This document shows, one piece after another, positions 27,103 through 35,623 of a DNA stretch of 64,000 nt. The notes under the pieces are model-generated. The model was not told the origin of the DNA, ran no database searches, and saw only the letters and a program-made list of their open reading frames with translations. Each line of letters starts with the position of its first letter. Within the stretch, counting starts at the first letter, position 1. A program made the position numbers and the translations under genes. Origin of the DNA: Maribacter sp. (GTDB lineage: Bacteria; Bacteroidota; Bacteroidia; Flavobacteriales; Flavobacteriaceae); assembly GCA_011050675.1 (NCBI GenBank), contig DRFI01000023.1, positions 124,001 through 188,000 of the forward strand, read 5' to 3'.

Positions 27103-28563
27103 ATGAAAAATAAGAACTTATTATTAACCTTAAGCGGATTATTTCTTGTACTAGCTTCATCTTGCTCTGATGATGATAGTACAATAATGAATGAAGAAAT
27201 GATGCCAATGGAAGAGCCCGTATCTGCTAATTTTACGGTGACTATAGAAAATGTAACTACTCCGAAACCAATTTTTCAAACTGGGGTATTCAGTATACCA
27301 GTTGGGGGCACGGATCCTGCACCGATTTTCCCTGAAGATGCATACGAATTTATGGTTAATGCAGGACCTGTAGTATTACCTGGTGACGGTGGTACAAGAC
27401 TTTCTTTTGTTGCGATGTTTGTACAATCAAACGATTTATTTTTCGCTCCGAATGAGGAGGGTATCGCCTTATATGATGAAAATGGAACGGCCATAGGAAG
27501 TAATGGAACACCAACAGATGTTACTAATCAAGTTTTTATATGGGATTCTGGAACAGAGGTAAACGAAGAAACAGGTGGTCCGAACCAGAAACCACAACAG
27601 AGTGCTACAGCTGAAGATCAGGGTATTGATGAAAATGGTGTTGTTACTCAAATAATGAATAATATCGATTCTTTTGGAAATACAATTCCAAATACGAATG
27701 AGGTGATTAAGGTTACTGTTGAAAATGTTGGTGACGCAATGTTTAAGGTAAGAATAGAAAACGTTTCTAATAGTACGACAATAGCTACTCCTGGTCAAGG
27801 AGCGGGAAGCATGGCTCCTGTACCGGTATCTCCGGGTGTTTATAGTGTACATACCGGTACTGCTCCATTTTTTGTTGCAGGTGAAGTAGCTTCAGGAGCG
27901 GGTAGTATTGCTAGTGCAGAAGGAGTAGAAAATATTGCTGAAGATGGCTTTCCTGAAGCTTTGTTTATAGATGGCGATGCTGCTACAGGTTTAATTGTTC
28001 CATTATCTCCTGGAGCATGGGCAACACATAAAACTGGTACTCAACCTATTTATCAATTAAACGAACCTGATTTTGGCGAAGGTGTTGAAGGTATAGCTGA
28101 AGATGGAGATCCATCAACATTAGCAGCTACGTTGACAAGTAAAGCTGGTGTTTCTGATTCTGGTTCTTTTGATACTGGTGTAGGTAGTGCTAACCCAGGT
28201 GCAATTGGTCCAGGCGGAAGTTTTCAATTTTCGTTCACAGCAATAGAAGATGAAAATTTATCATTGGCTACAATGTTTGTACAAAGTAATGATTGGTTCT
28301 ATGCTTTTAACCCGAGTGGATTACCATTGTTCAATAATGGTGTAGCTCTTTCTGGTGATTTGACCGAATCGATTTTCTTATATGATGCAGGAACAGAACT
28401 TGATGAATATGCAGGGGCAGGTCTATTCCAAGTAATTAGACAACCTAGCTCAAACAGTGGTACTGTTGATGCAAATACTAATGTGAGATTGATTTCTCCA
28501 TCAGGGAACATACCTGCAAATAGTAATGTAATTAAAGTTTCTATAACGGCTAGCGCAAATTAA
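27103..28563 (+). CDS. Lipoprotein with two spondin_N-type domains
   Basis: A 486-residue lipoprotein from the ATG at 27103, with a lipobox (LASSC, Cys at about 21). An in-frame TTG at 27040 would only add residues ahead of the signal peptide. Two homologous spondin-like domains are visible. The first (about 38-240) contains FTVTIENVT, LSFVAMFVQSNDLFFAPNEEGIALYDENG and IWDSGTEV. The second (about 330-484) contains FQFSFTA, LATMFVQSNDWFYAFNPSGLPLF and LYDAGTEL. Between them are two PGVYSVHTGTAPFF / PGAWATHKTGTQPIY repeats. Probably surface exposed; role unknown. Candidate target of the adjacent two-component system. Confidence 0.78.
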   Translation: MKNKNLLLTLSGLFLVLASSCSDDDSTIMNEEMMPMEEPVSANFTVTIENVTTPKPIFQTGVFSIPVGGTDPAPIFPEDAYEFMVNAGPVVLPGDGGTRLSFVAMFVQSNDLFFAPNEEGIALYDENGTAIGSNGTPTDVTNQVFIWDSGTEVNEETGGPNQKPQQSATAEDQGIDENGVVTQIMNNIDSFGNTIPNTNEVIKVTVENVGDAMFKVRIENVSNSTTIATPGQGAGSMAPVPVSPGVYSVHTGTAPFFVAGEVASGAGSIASAEGVENIAEDGFPEALFIDGDAATGLIVPLSPGAWATHKTGTQPIYQLNEPDFGEGVEGIAEDGDPSTLAATLTSKAGVSDSGSFDTGVGSANPGAIGPGGSFQFSFTAIEDENLSLATMFVQSNDWFYAFNPSGLPLFNNGVALSGDLTESIFLYDAGTELDEYAGAGLFQVIRQPSSNSGTVDANTNVRLISPSGNIPANSNVIKVSITASAN

Positions 28564-28581
28564 TCAAGTATTAGAGTAAAT

Positions 28582-28617
28582 AAAAACCCTCAGTACTAAG
28601 GTGCTGAGGGTTTTTAT
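28582..28617 (+). terminator. Intrinsic terminator after spondin gene
   Basis: AAAAACCCTCAGTAC (28582-28596) pairs with GTGCTGAGGGTTTTT (28601-28615) around TAAG, with one G-U pair. It carries A and T tracts on both sides and so may serve both strands. Confidence 0.88.
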
Positions 28618-28635
28618 TTATAGATGAAACTCTAA

Positions 28636-29118
28636 TTATTTCCAGTGATCTACATGTTGGTTCATATCATCAAATAAATAGGTCCCTACAATTTCTTTTC
28701 TATATAGTACTGCTAATAAAGTTACTAGTAATAAAACAGCATATAATGCCATCATAAAAAAGCCTAACGGTAAAAATGTACTAGGAATAAGATGATTTTC
28801 GAAATCTGAATAGCTTGATACCGTTATAACAGTTTCTACTAATTTGTAGATATATACTAATGAAATAATATAAAGGACATATTCTAAAGTTCTCATAGGT
28901 GGGTCACTCAACTCCTTCTCACTAATTTTAAACCAAAGCACATAAAGAAATACGAAATGTACTATTGATAGTAAAGGAAAAATATAGTTGTCAATCCTAA
29001 AAAAATAAAACTTGTTGGTGTACAGACCGTAGAAACTAAAAATGTTCAATAAAAATAGTACGGCAATTGAAACAATTAATGTTAGCTTCCAAGTAAATAT
29101 TCCTTTGATAGAATTCAT
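28636..29118 (-). CDS. Four-TM membrane protein, unknown function
   Basis: A 160-residue integral membrane protein from the ATG at 29118; the frame opens at an ATG at 29151, but the later start fits the first helix better. Four hydrophobic helices at about 7-28, 37-62, 75-98 and 112-140, a basic/acidic soluble tail (DDMNQHVDHWK). Not recognised as any family. Followed in the opposite direction by the spondin terminator. Confidence 0.6.
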   Translation of the reverse strand: MNSIKGIFTWKLTLIVSIAVLFLLNIFSFYGLYTNKFYFFRIDNYIFPLLSIVHFVFLYVLWFKISEKELSDPPMRTLEYVLYIISLVYIYKLVETVITVSSYSDFENHLIPSTFLPLGFFMMALYAVLLLVTLLAVLYRKEIVGTYLFDDMNQHVDHWK

Positions 29119-29235
29119 AAAAAATAATTTATATGGCCTTAGGGAAACCATAATTTCGATTCAAGAACGGGTATGTTTTTCGATTATTTTAAACAATTCG
29201 ATGAACGGTAAAGTTTGTTGTTCAATTCATTAATT

Positions 29236-29670
29236 CTAAGATAACCACTTCTTAATAATACTATATTTCACAAACAATAACAATAAAACGCTGGTAATTA
29301 ATATGATGAGCGGATATTGCATATTTATAATCCCGATTATATCTGTGATAGAAGTAAATAAATTAAAATACAAAATTTGTATTGAGGTACATAGAACTGC
29401 AATTGTCCCAAATTTAAAAGCCAACTTATTTCTAAGTAATATTAGTATTGCCGCAATACCACCGCAGATGACATTTACCCCAAATACAATTAAAACCCAA
29501 AAAGGTCTATGGGTTTGAAAATACCTTTCATTAGCAGTAAGACTACTGAATACTTCTTTAGACATCAATAATTCGCTTACAAATGTCATAACCCCACAGA
29601 AGCTAAAAAACAAAGTAAAAACAGAAACCGCCCAAAACCACTTTGGTTGTTCGTTAGTGAAAATTGTCAT
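29236..29670 (-). CDS. Four-TM membrane protein, unknown function
   Basis: A 144-residue protein with four membrane helices (about 10-32, 52-77, 84-104, 112-138) and short loops. The layout resembles small Bacteroidetes integral membrane proteins (sugar-transporter-like DoxX/GtrA sizes), but no diagnostic motif is seen. It ends 117 nt before the next minus-strand membrane protein and starts 109 nt from the divergent truA-like gene. Confidence 0.58.
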   Translation of the reverse strand: MTIFTNEQPKWFWAVSVFTLFFSFCGVMTFVSELLMSKEVFSSLTANERYFQTHRPFWVLIVFGVNVICGGIAAILILLRNKLAFKFGTIAVLCTSIQILYFNLFTSITDIIGIINMQYPLIILITSVLLLLFVKYSIIKKWLS

Positions 29671-29766
29671 AAGTTATTAATAAGGTGGAGTTTGAGTATA
29701 TCAATTTACAAAAAAAACTTACTAAGACTAATTACGCTAAATATATGCACATGTACTTATTGTAAT

Positions 29767-29774
29767 TACTTTTG
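29767..29774 (+). promoter_or_regulatory. TAnnTTTG promoter element, possibly leaderless transcript
   Basis: TACTTTTG fits the Bacteroidetes -7 consensus TAnnTTTG. Its last base is only 5 nt before the ATG at 29780, so a start site about 5-8 nt downstream would give a leaderless or nearly leaderless mRNA. No good TTG box is seen at the usual spacing. Confidence 0.4.
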
Positions 29775-29779
29775 TATAA

Positions 29780-30565
29780 ATGAAGAAAGAGCGCTTTTGT
29801 TATTTAGTACGTTTACAATATTTGGGCTTTAGGTTTAATGGATGGCAGGTACAACCTAAGCTGCGTACAATTTCGGGTATGCTTAATAAAACGTTCACTT
29901 TTTTATATCCAGATGAACCTTTTAAGATACTAGGAGCGGGTAGAACCGATGCTAAAGTCTCATCATTAGATGGTGCTTTTGAACTTTTTGTAGAGAAGGA
30001 AATTGATGATTTGGATAATTTTATTTTAGATTTCAATAAAAATTTACCTTCAGATATACGGTTACTTTCTATAAAGCCTATTGACCAAGACTTTAATGTT
30101 ATTAAGGATAGTAAAACAAAGGAGTATCATTATTTTTTTTCCTTTGGATCTAAAAACCACCCATTTAGTGCTCCTTTCATCACTAATTACATTGATCAAT
30201 TGAATATAGAACTTATGATGGAAGGTGCGGGTTTATTTACGGGTATACACGATTTTACCGTGTATACCGCATCTTTAAAGCCGAATACAAAAACTGTTCG
30301 CAGGATTGAATCTTGTAGTATTGTTGCAAATGATATTTTGACAGCGAATTTCTTTCCTGAACATAGTTATGTTTTAAAAATTAAAGGAAGCGGATTTATG
30401 AGGTATCAAATTCGAATGATTATGGGAGTACTGGTTCAACTGGGTAAAGAGGAACTATCTCTTGAAGAAATTAAAGCATCATTACTAACAGGATCGGACC
30501 TAAAGTTAAATACCATAGCACCAGGGTCAGGATTGATGCTAAACCAACTTCACTTTAATAAATAG
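29780..30565 (+). CDS. Divergent TruA-family tRNA pseudouridine synthase
   Basis: A 261-residue pseudouridine synthase of the TruA fold. It has YLGFRFNGWQVQPKLRTISGML at the start and the catalytic Asp in GAGRTDAKVSSLDGAFEL, where canonical TruA reads GRTDAGVHA. Later motifs KEYHYFFSFGSKNHPF and GSGFMRYQIRMIMGVLVQLGKEE are present. The altered loop after RTDA suggests a paralog of TruA that may have shifted target specificity rather than the housekeeping enzyme for positions 38-40. Alone on the plus strand, followed by corA 34 nt later. Confidence 0.85.
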   Translation: MKKERFCYLVRLQYLGFRFNGWQVQPKLRTISGMLNKTFTFLYPDEPFKILGAGRTDAKVSSLDGAFELFVEKEIDDLDNFILDFNKNLPSDIRLLSIKPIDQDFNVIKDSKTKEYHYFFSFGSKNHPFSAPFITNYIDQLNIELMMEGAGLFTGIHDFTVYTASLKPNTKTVRRIESCSIVANDILTANFFPEHSYVLKIKGSGFMRYQIRMIMGVLVQLGKEELSLEEIKASLLTGSDLKLNTIAPGSGLMLNQLHFNK

Positions 30566-30599
30566 GTTTTAGATTTAATATATTTATAAAAAATTCTAC

Positions 30600-31694
30600 A
30601 TGGCTGTAAATAAGAAACTCAATTTTCCGAAGCGTAAAAAGAAAAAATCCCGCCAGCAAAATAAAATGGGCAAAGCTCCTGGAACCATTAGTTACATGGG
30701 AGATAAGGAACGTAGTGATAGTCTTATTTATAGTACTACATATAATGTCGACGGATTTGAAACCAAAGAATTCAAAGACCTAGAACTCTTTATTAAAGAA
30801 GAGCGTGCCGATAAAATATCATGGATCAATATAGTGGGGATTTCAGATGAACCCTTTATAGAGAAGTTAGGAAAGCATTTTAATTTAAACCCCCTAGTGC
30901 TTGAGGATATTGTAAACACCGAGCAGCGACCTAAGATAGATGAATACGACGATTATATATTTGCAGTATTCCGTATGCTTTATATTTCTGAGGAAGATGA
31001 AATAGTGGGCGAGCATGTAGCAATCGTTTTACATGAGAATACTGTTTTAGTTTTCCAAGAAGTTAAGGAAGATGTGTTTGATGGTTTACGCGGTCGTATT
31101 ACCGGTAAGCTTGGTCGCATTAGAAGTAGAGGAGCAGATTACCTATTCTTTGCACTATTAGATGCAATAGTAGATAATTACTTTTTAGCCATAGAAAATT
31201 TAAACAATAGAATTGAAATTTTAGAGGAAGAAGTTTATAATAATCCAGAACCTATTGTTGCAAAAAACATACAACAATTAAAAAAAGAGGTGCTTAAAAT
31301 TAGAAGGTGGGTATTCCCTGTTAAGGAATTAATAAGCAGACTAATTGATACCGATAATCCACTAATTACCAAAGACACAAAATTATTTTTACGAGATGTA
31401 CATGACCACACCGTTGAAATTAATGAGAGCTTACAGATATATAGAGAAATGTCTATGAGTTTAATGGAGATGTACATGAGTAATATGAGTAATAAAATGA
31501 ACGAGGTAATGAAGGTATTAACCATTATGGCTTCTATTTTTATTCCGTTGACATTCATAGCCGGTATCTATGGAATGAACTTTGATCACATGCCAGAACT
31601 TCACTATAAATACGGTTACCAACTGGTATGGGTGGTAATGATTGTTCTGTTTATAGGTATGATGATATATTTTAAAAAGAAGAAATGGTTGTAA
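30600..31694 (+). CDS. corA: CorA family magnesium/cobalt transporter
   Basis: A 364-residue inner-membrane channel: basic N-terminal tail, a cytoplasmic alpha/beta funnel domain (about 60-220), a long helix with EEVYNNPEPIVAKNIQQLKKEVLKIRRW, and two C-terminal TM helices (about 298-320 and 337-357). The signature YGMN follows TM1 as IAGIYGMNFDHMPE, the family's pore loop. It mediates Mg2+ (or Co2+/Ni2+) influx. Probably co-transcribed with the truA-like gene. Confidence 0.95.
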   Translation: MAVNKKLNFPKRKKKKSRQQNKMGKAPGTISYMGDKERSDSLIYSTTYNVDGFETKEFKDLELFIKEERADKISWINIVGISDEPFIEKLGKHFNLNPLVLEDIVNTEQRPKIDEYDDYIFAVFRMLYISEEDEIVGEHVAIVLHENTVLVFQEVKEDVFDGLRGRITGKLGRIRSRGADYLFFALLDAIVDNYFLAIENLNNRIEILEEEVYNNPEPIVAKNIQQLKKEVLKIRRWVFPVKELISRLIDTDNPLITKDTKLFLRDVHDHTVEINESLQIYREMSMSLMEMYMSNMSNKMNEVMKVLTIMASIFIPLTFIAGIYGMNFDHMPELHYKYGYQLVWVVMIVLFIGMMIYFKKKKWL

Positions 31695-31804
31695 CACCAT
31701 ACTATAAACTATCTAAGACTACCTGAAGTGCTCTATTCTAGAAGGAATCCCATTAAAGATAAATTTATATGGGTCACTCAAAAATTTACATTTCATATAT
31801 CTTG

Positions 31805-31830
31805 CTCATATCTAAAATGTCAGATATGAG
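31805..31830. promoter_or_regulatory. 9-bp palindrome upstream of the exported 180-aa protein
   Basis: CTCATATCT (31805-31813) is the exact reverse complement of AGATATGAG (31822-31830), with an 8-nt spacer. It lies 25 nt ahead of a promoter-like TGCTTTTG (31855-31862; one mismatch to TAnnTTTG) and 62 nt from the ATG at 31892, a natural place for an operator. Could equally be an RNA hairpin if transcription starts earlier. Confidence 0.45.
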
Positions 31831-31891
31831 TGATTTAAGAGTATGCCTTAAAACTGCTTTTGAATCTAATTGTAATTTTAAAACAATATAT

Positions 31892-32434
31892 ATGAAAATG
31901 AAATCTATTTATATGTCACTTGCCGGACTCTTTTTGGTAACGGGAAGCTTAATTGCACAAGAGGAAAATCAAGAAGTATTAGATACTAAAATATCAAAAT
32001 CTTATACGATTAATGACGGTAAGAAATTGGTAAAGAATACTGTAGAAATAACTACTCAAAGACTAAATACGGTAGAAAGCGCAAAGGAAGACGCAGGAAA
32101 AATTGATCAAGATAGGGTAGTGGATAGTATTTCAACCATTATTAAGACCGTACAAATTGATAATGATGACGATGATGAATTCGATGAGAAAATAGTATTT
32201 AGCTATGAATCTAAAACACCAGAAGATTTTGTTCTAGTTTCCAAAAATGATGAATTGGTCGTAGCAATGAATGAAGGAGAAAATCTAAAAATCGTTGAAA
32301 GTATAAGTTTAAAAAGCAAAGAAACTACGAATGATAAAACGACTTATATTTTTACCAATGAACATGGAGAAAATTTAGAATTTTTAGTTCAAGAATATAG
32401 TAGGCCTAATGAAACTGCTATGTTAAAAGAATAA
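31892..32434 (+). CDS. Exported hypothetical protein
   Basis: A 180-residue periplasmic or surface protein. The ATG at 31892 starts a good signal peptide (MKMKSIYMSLAGLFLVTGSLIAQ); the frame is open 41 codons further up, but that part looks non-coding. The mature part is polar and acidic, with many Lys/Glu/Asp/Thr residues (VQIDNDDDDEFDEK) and predicted beta strands; no family recognised. Stand-alone gene with its own terminator. Confidence 0.6.
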   Translation: MKMKSIYMSLAGLFLVTGSLIAQEENQEVLDTKISKSYTINDGKKLVKNTVEITTQRLNTVESAKEDAGKIDQDRVVDSISTIIKTVQIDNDDDDEFDEKIVFSYESKTPEDFVLVSKNDELVVAMNEGENLKIVESISLKSKETTNDKTTYIFTNEHGENLEFLVQEYSRPNETAMLKE

Positions 32435-32455
32435 TTACGCTATTATTTATAAAAT

Positions 32456-32487
32456 TAAAAAGAGCCGTAAATACGGCTCTTTTTTTA
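32456..32487. terminator. Bidirectional intrinsic terminator
   Basis: AGAGCCGTA (32461-32469) and TACGGCTCT (32472-32480) form a 9-bp perfect stem with a 2-nt core loop, extended by A4 on the left and T7 on the right. It lies between the convergent exported-protein gene and cysM. Confidence 0.88.
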
Positions 32488-32508
32488 TGCGAAATTTTTA
32501 ATTGTATC

Positions 32509-33393
32509 CTATTCGAACAAATTAGAAGAAAGGTATCGATCTCCTCTATCACAAACAATAGATACAATAACACCATGTTCTATCTCTTCTGCCAAACGTA
32601 AGGCTACCGTAGCGGCGCCACCACTACTCATGCCAGAAAAAATTCCCTCTTCCTTAGCTAACCGTCTAGCCATTGTCTTAGCTTCAATTTCACTGACTTC
32701 CATAATGCGGTCTACCTTTTTAGCATCAAATATCTTTGGCAAGTATTCTTGTGGCCATTTACGTATACCTGGTATACTTGCATTATCGCTAGGTTGTACA
32801 CCTACTATTTGCACATTGCTATTCTTTTCTTTTAAAAAGGTTGAAGTACCCATTATAGTCCCTGTAGTACCCATAGAGGATACAAAGTGGGTGATTTTCC
32901 CTTCAGTATCGTTCCATATTTCTGGACCGGTAGTTTTGTAATGAGCCTTCCAGTTATTTGGGTTTCCAAATTGGTTCATCATAATGTAACCTTCCTTTGC
33001 AACTTTGCTTTCCGCATAATCTCGTGCACCTTCAATACCTACATCTGAAGAGGTTAAAGTAACTTTTGCACCATAAGCCCTCATCGTTTGTACGCGCTCT
33101 TTAGTCGCGTTTTCTGGCATCACCAACTCAATATCAAGTCCGTAGACTCCTGCAATCATTGCTAATGCAATACCGGTATTGCCACTTGTTGCTTCTATTA
33201 ATTTATCATTAACCGTAAAATCGCCATTATCAAAACCGGTTTTAATCATATTATAGGCTGCACGATCTTTTACGCTACCACCTGGGTTATGACCTTCCAT
33301 TTTAAAATATAACGAGACATTGGGGTTTGTATTCAGAACTCTTGACTTTACCAATGGTGTATTGCCAATGAGTGATAATAATGATTTAGACAT
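32509..33393 (-). CDS. cysM: Cysteine synthase (O-acetylserine sulfhydrylase, CysM type)
   Basis: A 294-residue fold-type II PLP enzyme that makes cysteine from O-acetylserine. The PLP lysine is in PGGSVKDRAAYNM, the substrate-binding loop is EATSGNTGIALAM, and GTTGTIMGTS binds the PLP phosphate. The short length (about 290) and KERVQTMRAYGA place it in the CysM subgroup. It overlaps the serine acetyltransferase gene upstream by 8 nt, so acetylation of serine and sulfhydrylation are made from one transcript. Confidence 0.94.
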   Translation of the reverse strand: MSKSLLSLIGNTPLVKSRVLNTNPNVSLYFKMEGHNPGGSVKDRAAYNMIKTGFDNGDFTVNDKLIEATSGNTGIALAMIAGVYGLDIELVMPENATKERVQTMRAYGAKVTLTSSDVGIEGARDYAESKVAKEGYIMMNQFGNPNNWKAHYKTTGPEIWNDTEGKITHFVSSMGTTGTIMGTSTFLKEKNSNVQIVGVQPSDNASIPGIRKWPQEYLPKIFDAKKVDRIMEVSEIEAKTMARRLAKEEGIFSGMSSGGAATVALRLAEEIEHGVIVSIVCDRGDRYLSSNLFE

Positions 33394-34177
33394 GGGGTAA
33401 TGTTTTTATTTTAATTTCTGGGGTATGAAAAACAGTAGAATGGGGTGGAACCGTTGATGTTATCCAAGCATTTCCACCAATGACGCTATTTGCTCCAATT
33501 ATGGTATCTCCTCCTAAAATGGTCGCATTAGCGTATATAGTTACGTTATTTTCAATTGTTGGATGACGTTTAGTCTTTTGTAATTTTTTAGCAACAAACA
33601 GACCGCCCAAAGTAACACCTTGGTAAATTTTAACATCATTTTTTATAATGGCTGTTTCACCAATAACAACTCCTGTACCATGATCAATATGAAAAGATTT
33701 ACCTATCTGTGCACCAGGGTTAATATCAACTCCTGTTTGTCGATGTGCATACTCTGTCATTAAACGTGGTACCAGCGGAAATCCCGTCTTATAAAGTTCA
33801 TGTGCCAATCTATATACAGATATTGCATAGAAACCAGGATAAGCCATATAAACCTCTTCAATAGATAATGAGGCAGGATCACAATTTACAGTTGCCTCTG
33901 CATCAAGATTTAAACTCTCAAGAACTAAAGGCAATTTCTCCACATAATTTTCCCATATTTTCTTACATGGCTTTTCACTTTCCCAGCAAGCCATATCTAC
34001 AAGCTCATCAAACTGATGTTCTAGTTTTTCAAGACTTTCGGCTACAGGGGTTTCAATATCAAACAGCATGTAAAAAAGAAGGTCGGTAAATTTCTCCGTA
34101 TTCCTTTTTAAACGAAATCTAAGATTAGGCTGTTTCTTATGGGTATTAATTTTTTCGATAATCGATCGATGGTCCAT
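33386..34177 (-). CDS. Serine O-acetyltransferase (EpsC/CysE type)
   Basis: A 263-residue left-handed beta-helix acetyltransferase (ATG at 34177; another at 34183 adds two residues). It has a helical N-terminal domain (1-120). The hexapeptide-repeat domain shows INPGAQIGKSFHIDHGTGVVIGETAIIKNDVKIYQG, with the catalytic His of HIDHGTG and the downstream KRHPTIENNVTIYANATILGG. Produces O-acetylserine for the downstream cysM, with which it overlaps. Promoter likely at 34196-34203. Confidence 0.92.
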   Translation of the reverse strand: MDHRSIIEKINTHKKQPNLRFRLKRNTEKFTDLLFYMLFDIETPVAESLEKLEHQFDELVDMACWESEKPCKKIWENYVEKLPLVLESLNLDAEATVNCDPASLSIEEVYMAYPGFYAISVYRLAHELYKTGFPLVPRLMTEYAHRQTGVDINPGAQIGKSFHIDHGTGVVIGETAIIKNDVKIYQGVTLGGLFVAKKLQKTKRHPTIENNVTIYANATILGGDTIIGANSVIGGNAWITSTVPPHSTVFHTPEIKIKTLPHV

Positions 34178-34195
34178 TTGCATTCATTAGTTCAT

Positions 34196-34203
34196 CAAAA
34201 TTA
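34196..34203 (-). promoter_or_regulatory. Minus-strand TAnnTTTG promoter element for the cys pair
   Basis: On the minus strand this reads TAATTTTG, a full match to the TAnnTTTG -7 consensus, ending 13 nt before the ATG at 34183. It would give a leader of only a few to about 12 nt. No clear TTG box is seen upstream. Confidence 0.45.
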
Positions 34204-34271
34204 ACCAAATAACTAAAAGTAGTTCTCATGTTATGGTTAACTTTAGCTTAAAATAACAAGAGTTAGGTCGT

Positions 34272-34952
34272 ATGTTAGAATCGAATATTACAAAAAGTAC
34301 ACTTCAATTTTTAAATACATTAAAGAAAAACAATAATAGAGATTGGTTTGCAGAACATAAATCGGATTTTAAGGTAGAAGAAGTAAAGGTAAAAAGCTTT
34401 TTTAACCACATTCTTGAATTACTAAGTACCCATGATGAAATTGAAAAATTAAAAGTATTTAGAATTTATAGAGATGTTCGTTTTTCTAAAAATAAGACAC
34501 CGTATAAGCATAACTTTTCAGCATCTTTTTCTAGAGCAGGACAACATAGACGTGGTGGCTACTATTTACAAATAGAACCTGGTAATAGTTTCATTGCAAC
34601 AGGATTTTGGAATCCTGAAAAAAATGACTTGTTACGTATAAGAAAAGAATGGGAGATAGATACTAGCGACCTTGTCTCTATCATAGATAATGACAAGTTC
34701 AAAAAAGTTTGGGGACCTTTGGTTGGCGATGAACTAAAAACAGCTCCAAAAGGTTTTGACAAGGAAGACCCTAACATTGAATTCATTCGTAAAAAGCAAT
34801 TTATTTTTGTAAAAAACTTTACGGATAAAGAAGTTTTGTCAGATGATTTTGCAAAACATGTAAATGACTGTTTTGTGACGATTCGCCCTTATTTTGATTT
34901 AATGAGTAATATACTTACCACTAATTTAAATGGAGAGTCGTTATTAGACTAA
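34272..34952 (+). CDS. DUF2461 (TIGR02453) family protein
   Basis: A 226-residue soluble protein with the family signature: FLNTLKKNNNRDWFAEHKSDF near the N-terminus, IYRDVRFSKNKTPYKHNFSASFSRAG (about 74-99), GGYYLQIEPGNSFIATGFW, and a C-terminal RPYFDLM. No biochemical function is established for the family. Divergent from the cys genes; its last 9 nt overlap the convergent gene below. Confidence 0.9.
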   Translation: MLESNITKSTLQFLNTLKKNNNRDWFAEHKSDFKVEEVKVKSFFNHILELLSTHDEIEKLKVFRIYRDVRFSKNKTPYKHNFSASFSRAGQHRRGGYYLQIEPGNSFIATGFWNPEKNDLLRIRKEWEIDTSDLVSIIDNDKFKKVWGPLVGDELKTAPKGFDKEDPNIEFIRKKQFIFVKNFTDKEVLSDDFAKHVNDCFVTIRPYFDLMSNILTTNLNGESLLD

Positions 34953-35348
34953 CTCGTACTTATCAAAATATTGAATTTGATCTTCTATTCTTTTTATAAC
35001 CATATTCATCATACGCTTATTTAGCGCTGAAGAATTTTGAATATAAATTTCATACTCCTCAACAGTAAGTTGACCTATGATCATACCCTTCAAAGAGTTT
35101 CTTAGTTTAACGTCTTTTTGAATGGCTTTGGTAATATAATCCATACGTTTTTCAAGCGTTAGCTCGTAAAATGTATTCTTCATTTTTTTAATGTAATTCC
35201 TAAAAGAGACTAGTAATAAGTCGTTTTGTAGTTTTATAATTGGTCTTAAAGTTTGATTCTGAAATCGTTCAGCATCACTCATTTCAGGCATTATTTTGGC
35301 AGAGGCAATTAAAGGGCGTATCGATAGCAATTTCTGTGTTCTGTCCAT
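34944..35348 (-). CDS. Hypothetical helical protein
   Basis: A 134-residue, all-helical, charged protein (DRTQKLLSIRPLIASAKIMPEMSDAERFQNQTLRPIIKLQND) without signal peptide or TM segment; I do not recognise the family. It ends by overlapping the DUF2461 gene by 9 nt tail to tail. Long Lys/Glu/Met stretches suggest a helical-bundle cytoplasmic protein. Confidence 0.65.
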   Translation of the reverse strand: MDRTQKLLSIRPLIASAKIMPEMSDAERFQNQTLRPIIKLQNDLLLVSFRNYIKKMKNTFYELTLEKRMDYITKAIQKDVKLRNSLKGMIIGQLTVEEYEIYIQNSSALNKRMMNMVIKRIEDQIQYFDKYELV

Positions 35349-35564
35349 TATGTTTTGATTTTACTTAAAGGTACGTATTAGATAAAACTCATATGTTAAG
35401 CCGTTGATAAGTTTTAAACCTATTATAAACAATAAAGCTAGTGTCAAAAAAAGACCTATTAAATTAAGGGTATAATAATTCTGTCAAGGGACAATTATTA
35501 ATATATAAGTTATTAATTGTTCCACTGTTGCAATTGGTAATTCGTTCTACTAACTGAGTCTAAA

Positions 35565-35596
35565 TTGTATTTTTCTTTATTTACAGCCTAACTTTG
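35565..35596 (+). promoter_or_regulatory. TTG-N21-TAACTTTG promoter for the thioesterase gene
   Basis: A TTG at 35565-35567 and TAACTTTG at 35589-35596 match the Bacteroidetes -33/-7 consensus with 21-nt spacing. The predicted start site, about 35602, lies 20 nt before the ATG at 35624, which supports that ATG over the in-frame TTG at 35594 that falls inside the -7 box. Confidence 0.6.
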
Positions 35597-35623
35597 CAAA
35601 GTAAATTTTCAAAAAATAAGACT

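Noticed and set aside
27469-27852. 127-codon antisense ORF inside the spondin gene
   Set aside because: Shadow of the opposite frame: Tyr/Arg/Ser-rich, no start context, no similarity to anything recognised.
35491-35520. ACAATTA/TAATTGT inverted repeat as terminator or operator
   Set aside because: Pure AT dyad with a 16-nt loop in an AT-rich spacer; expected by chance.
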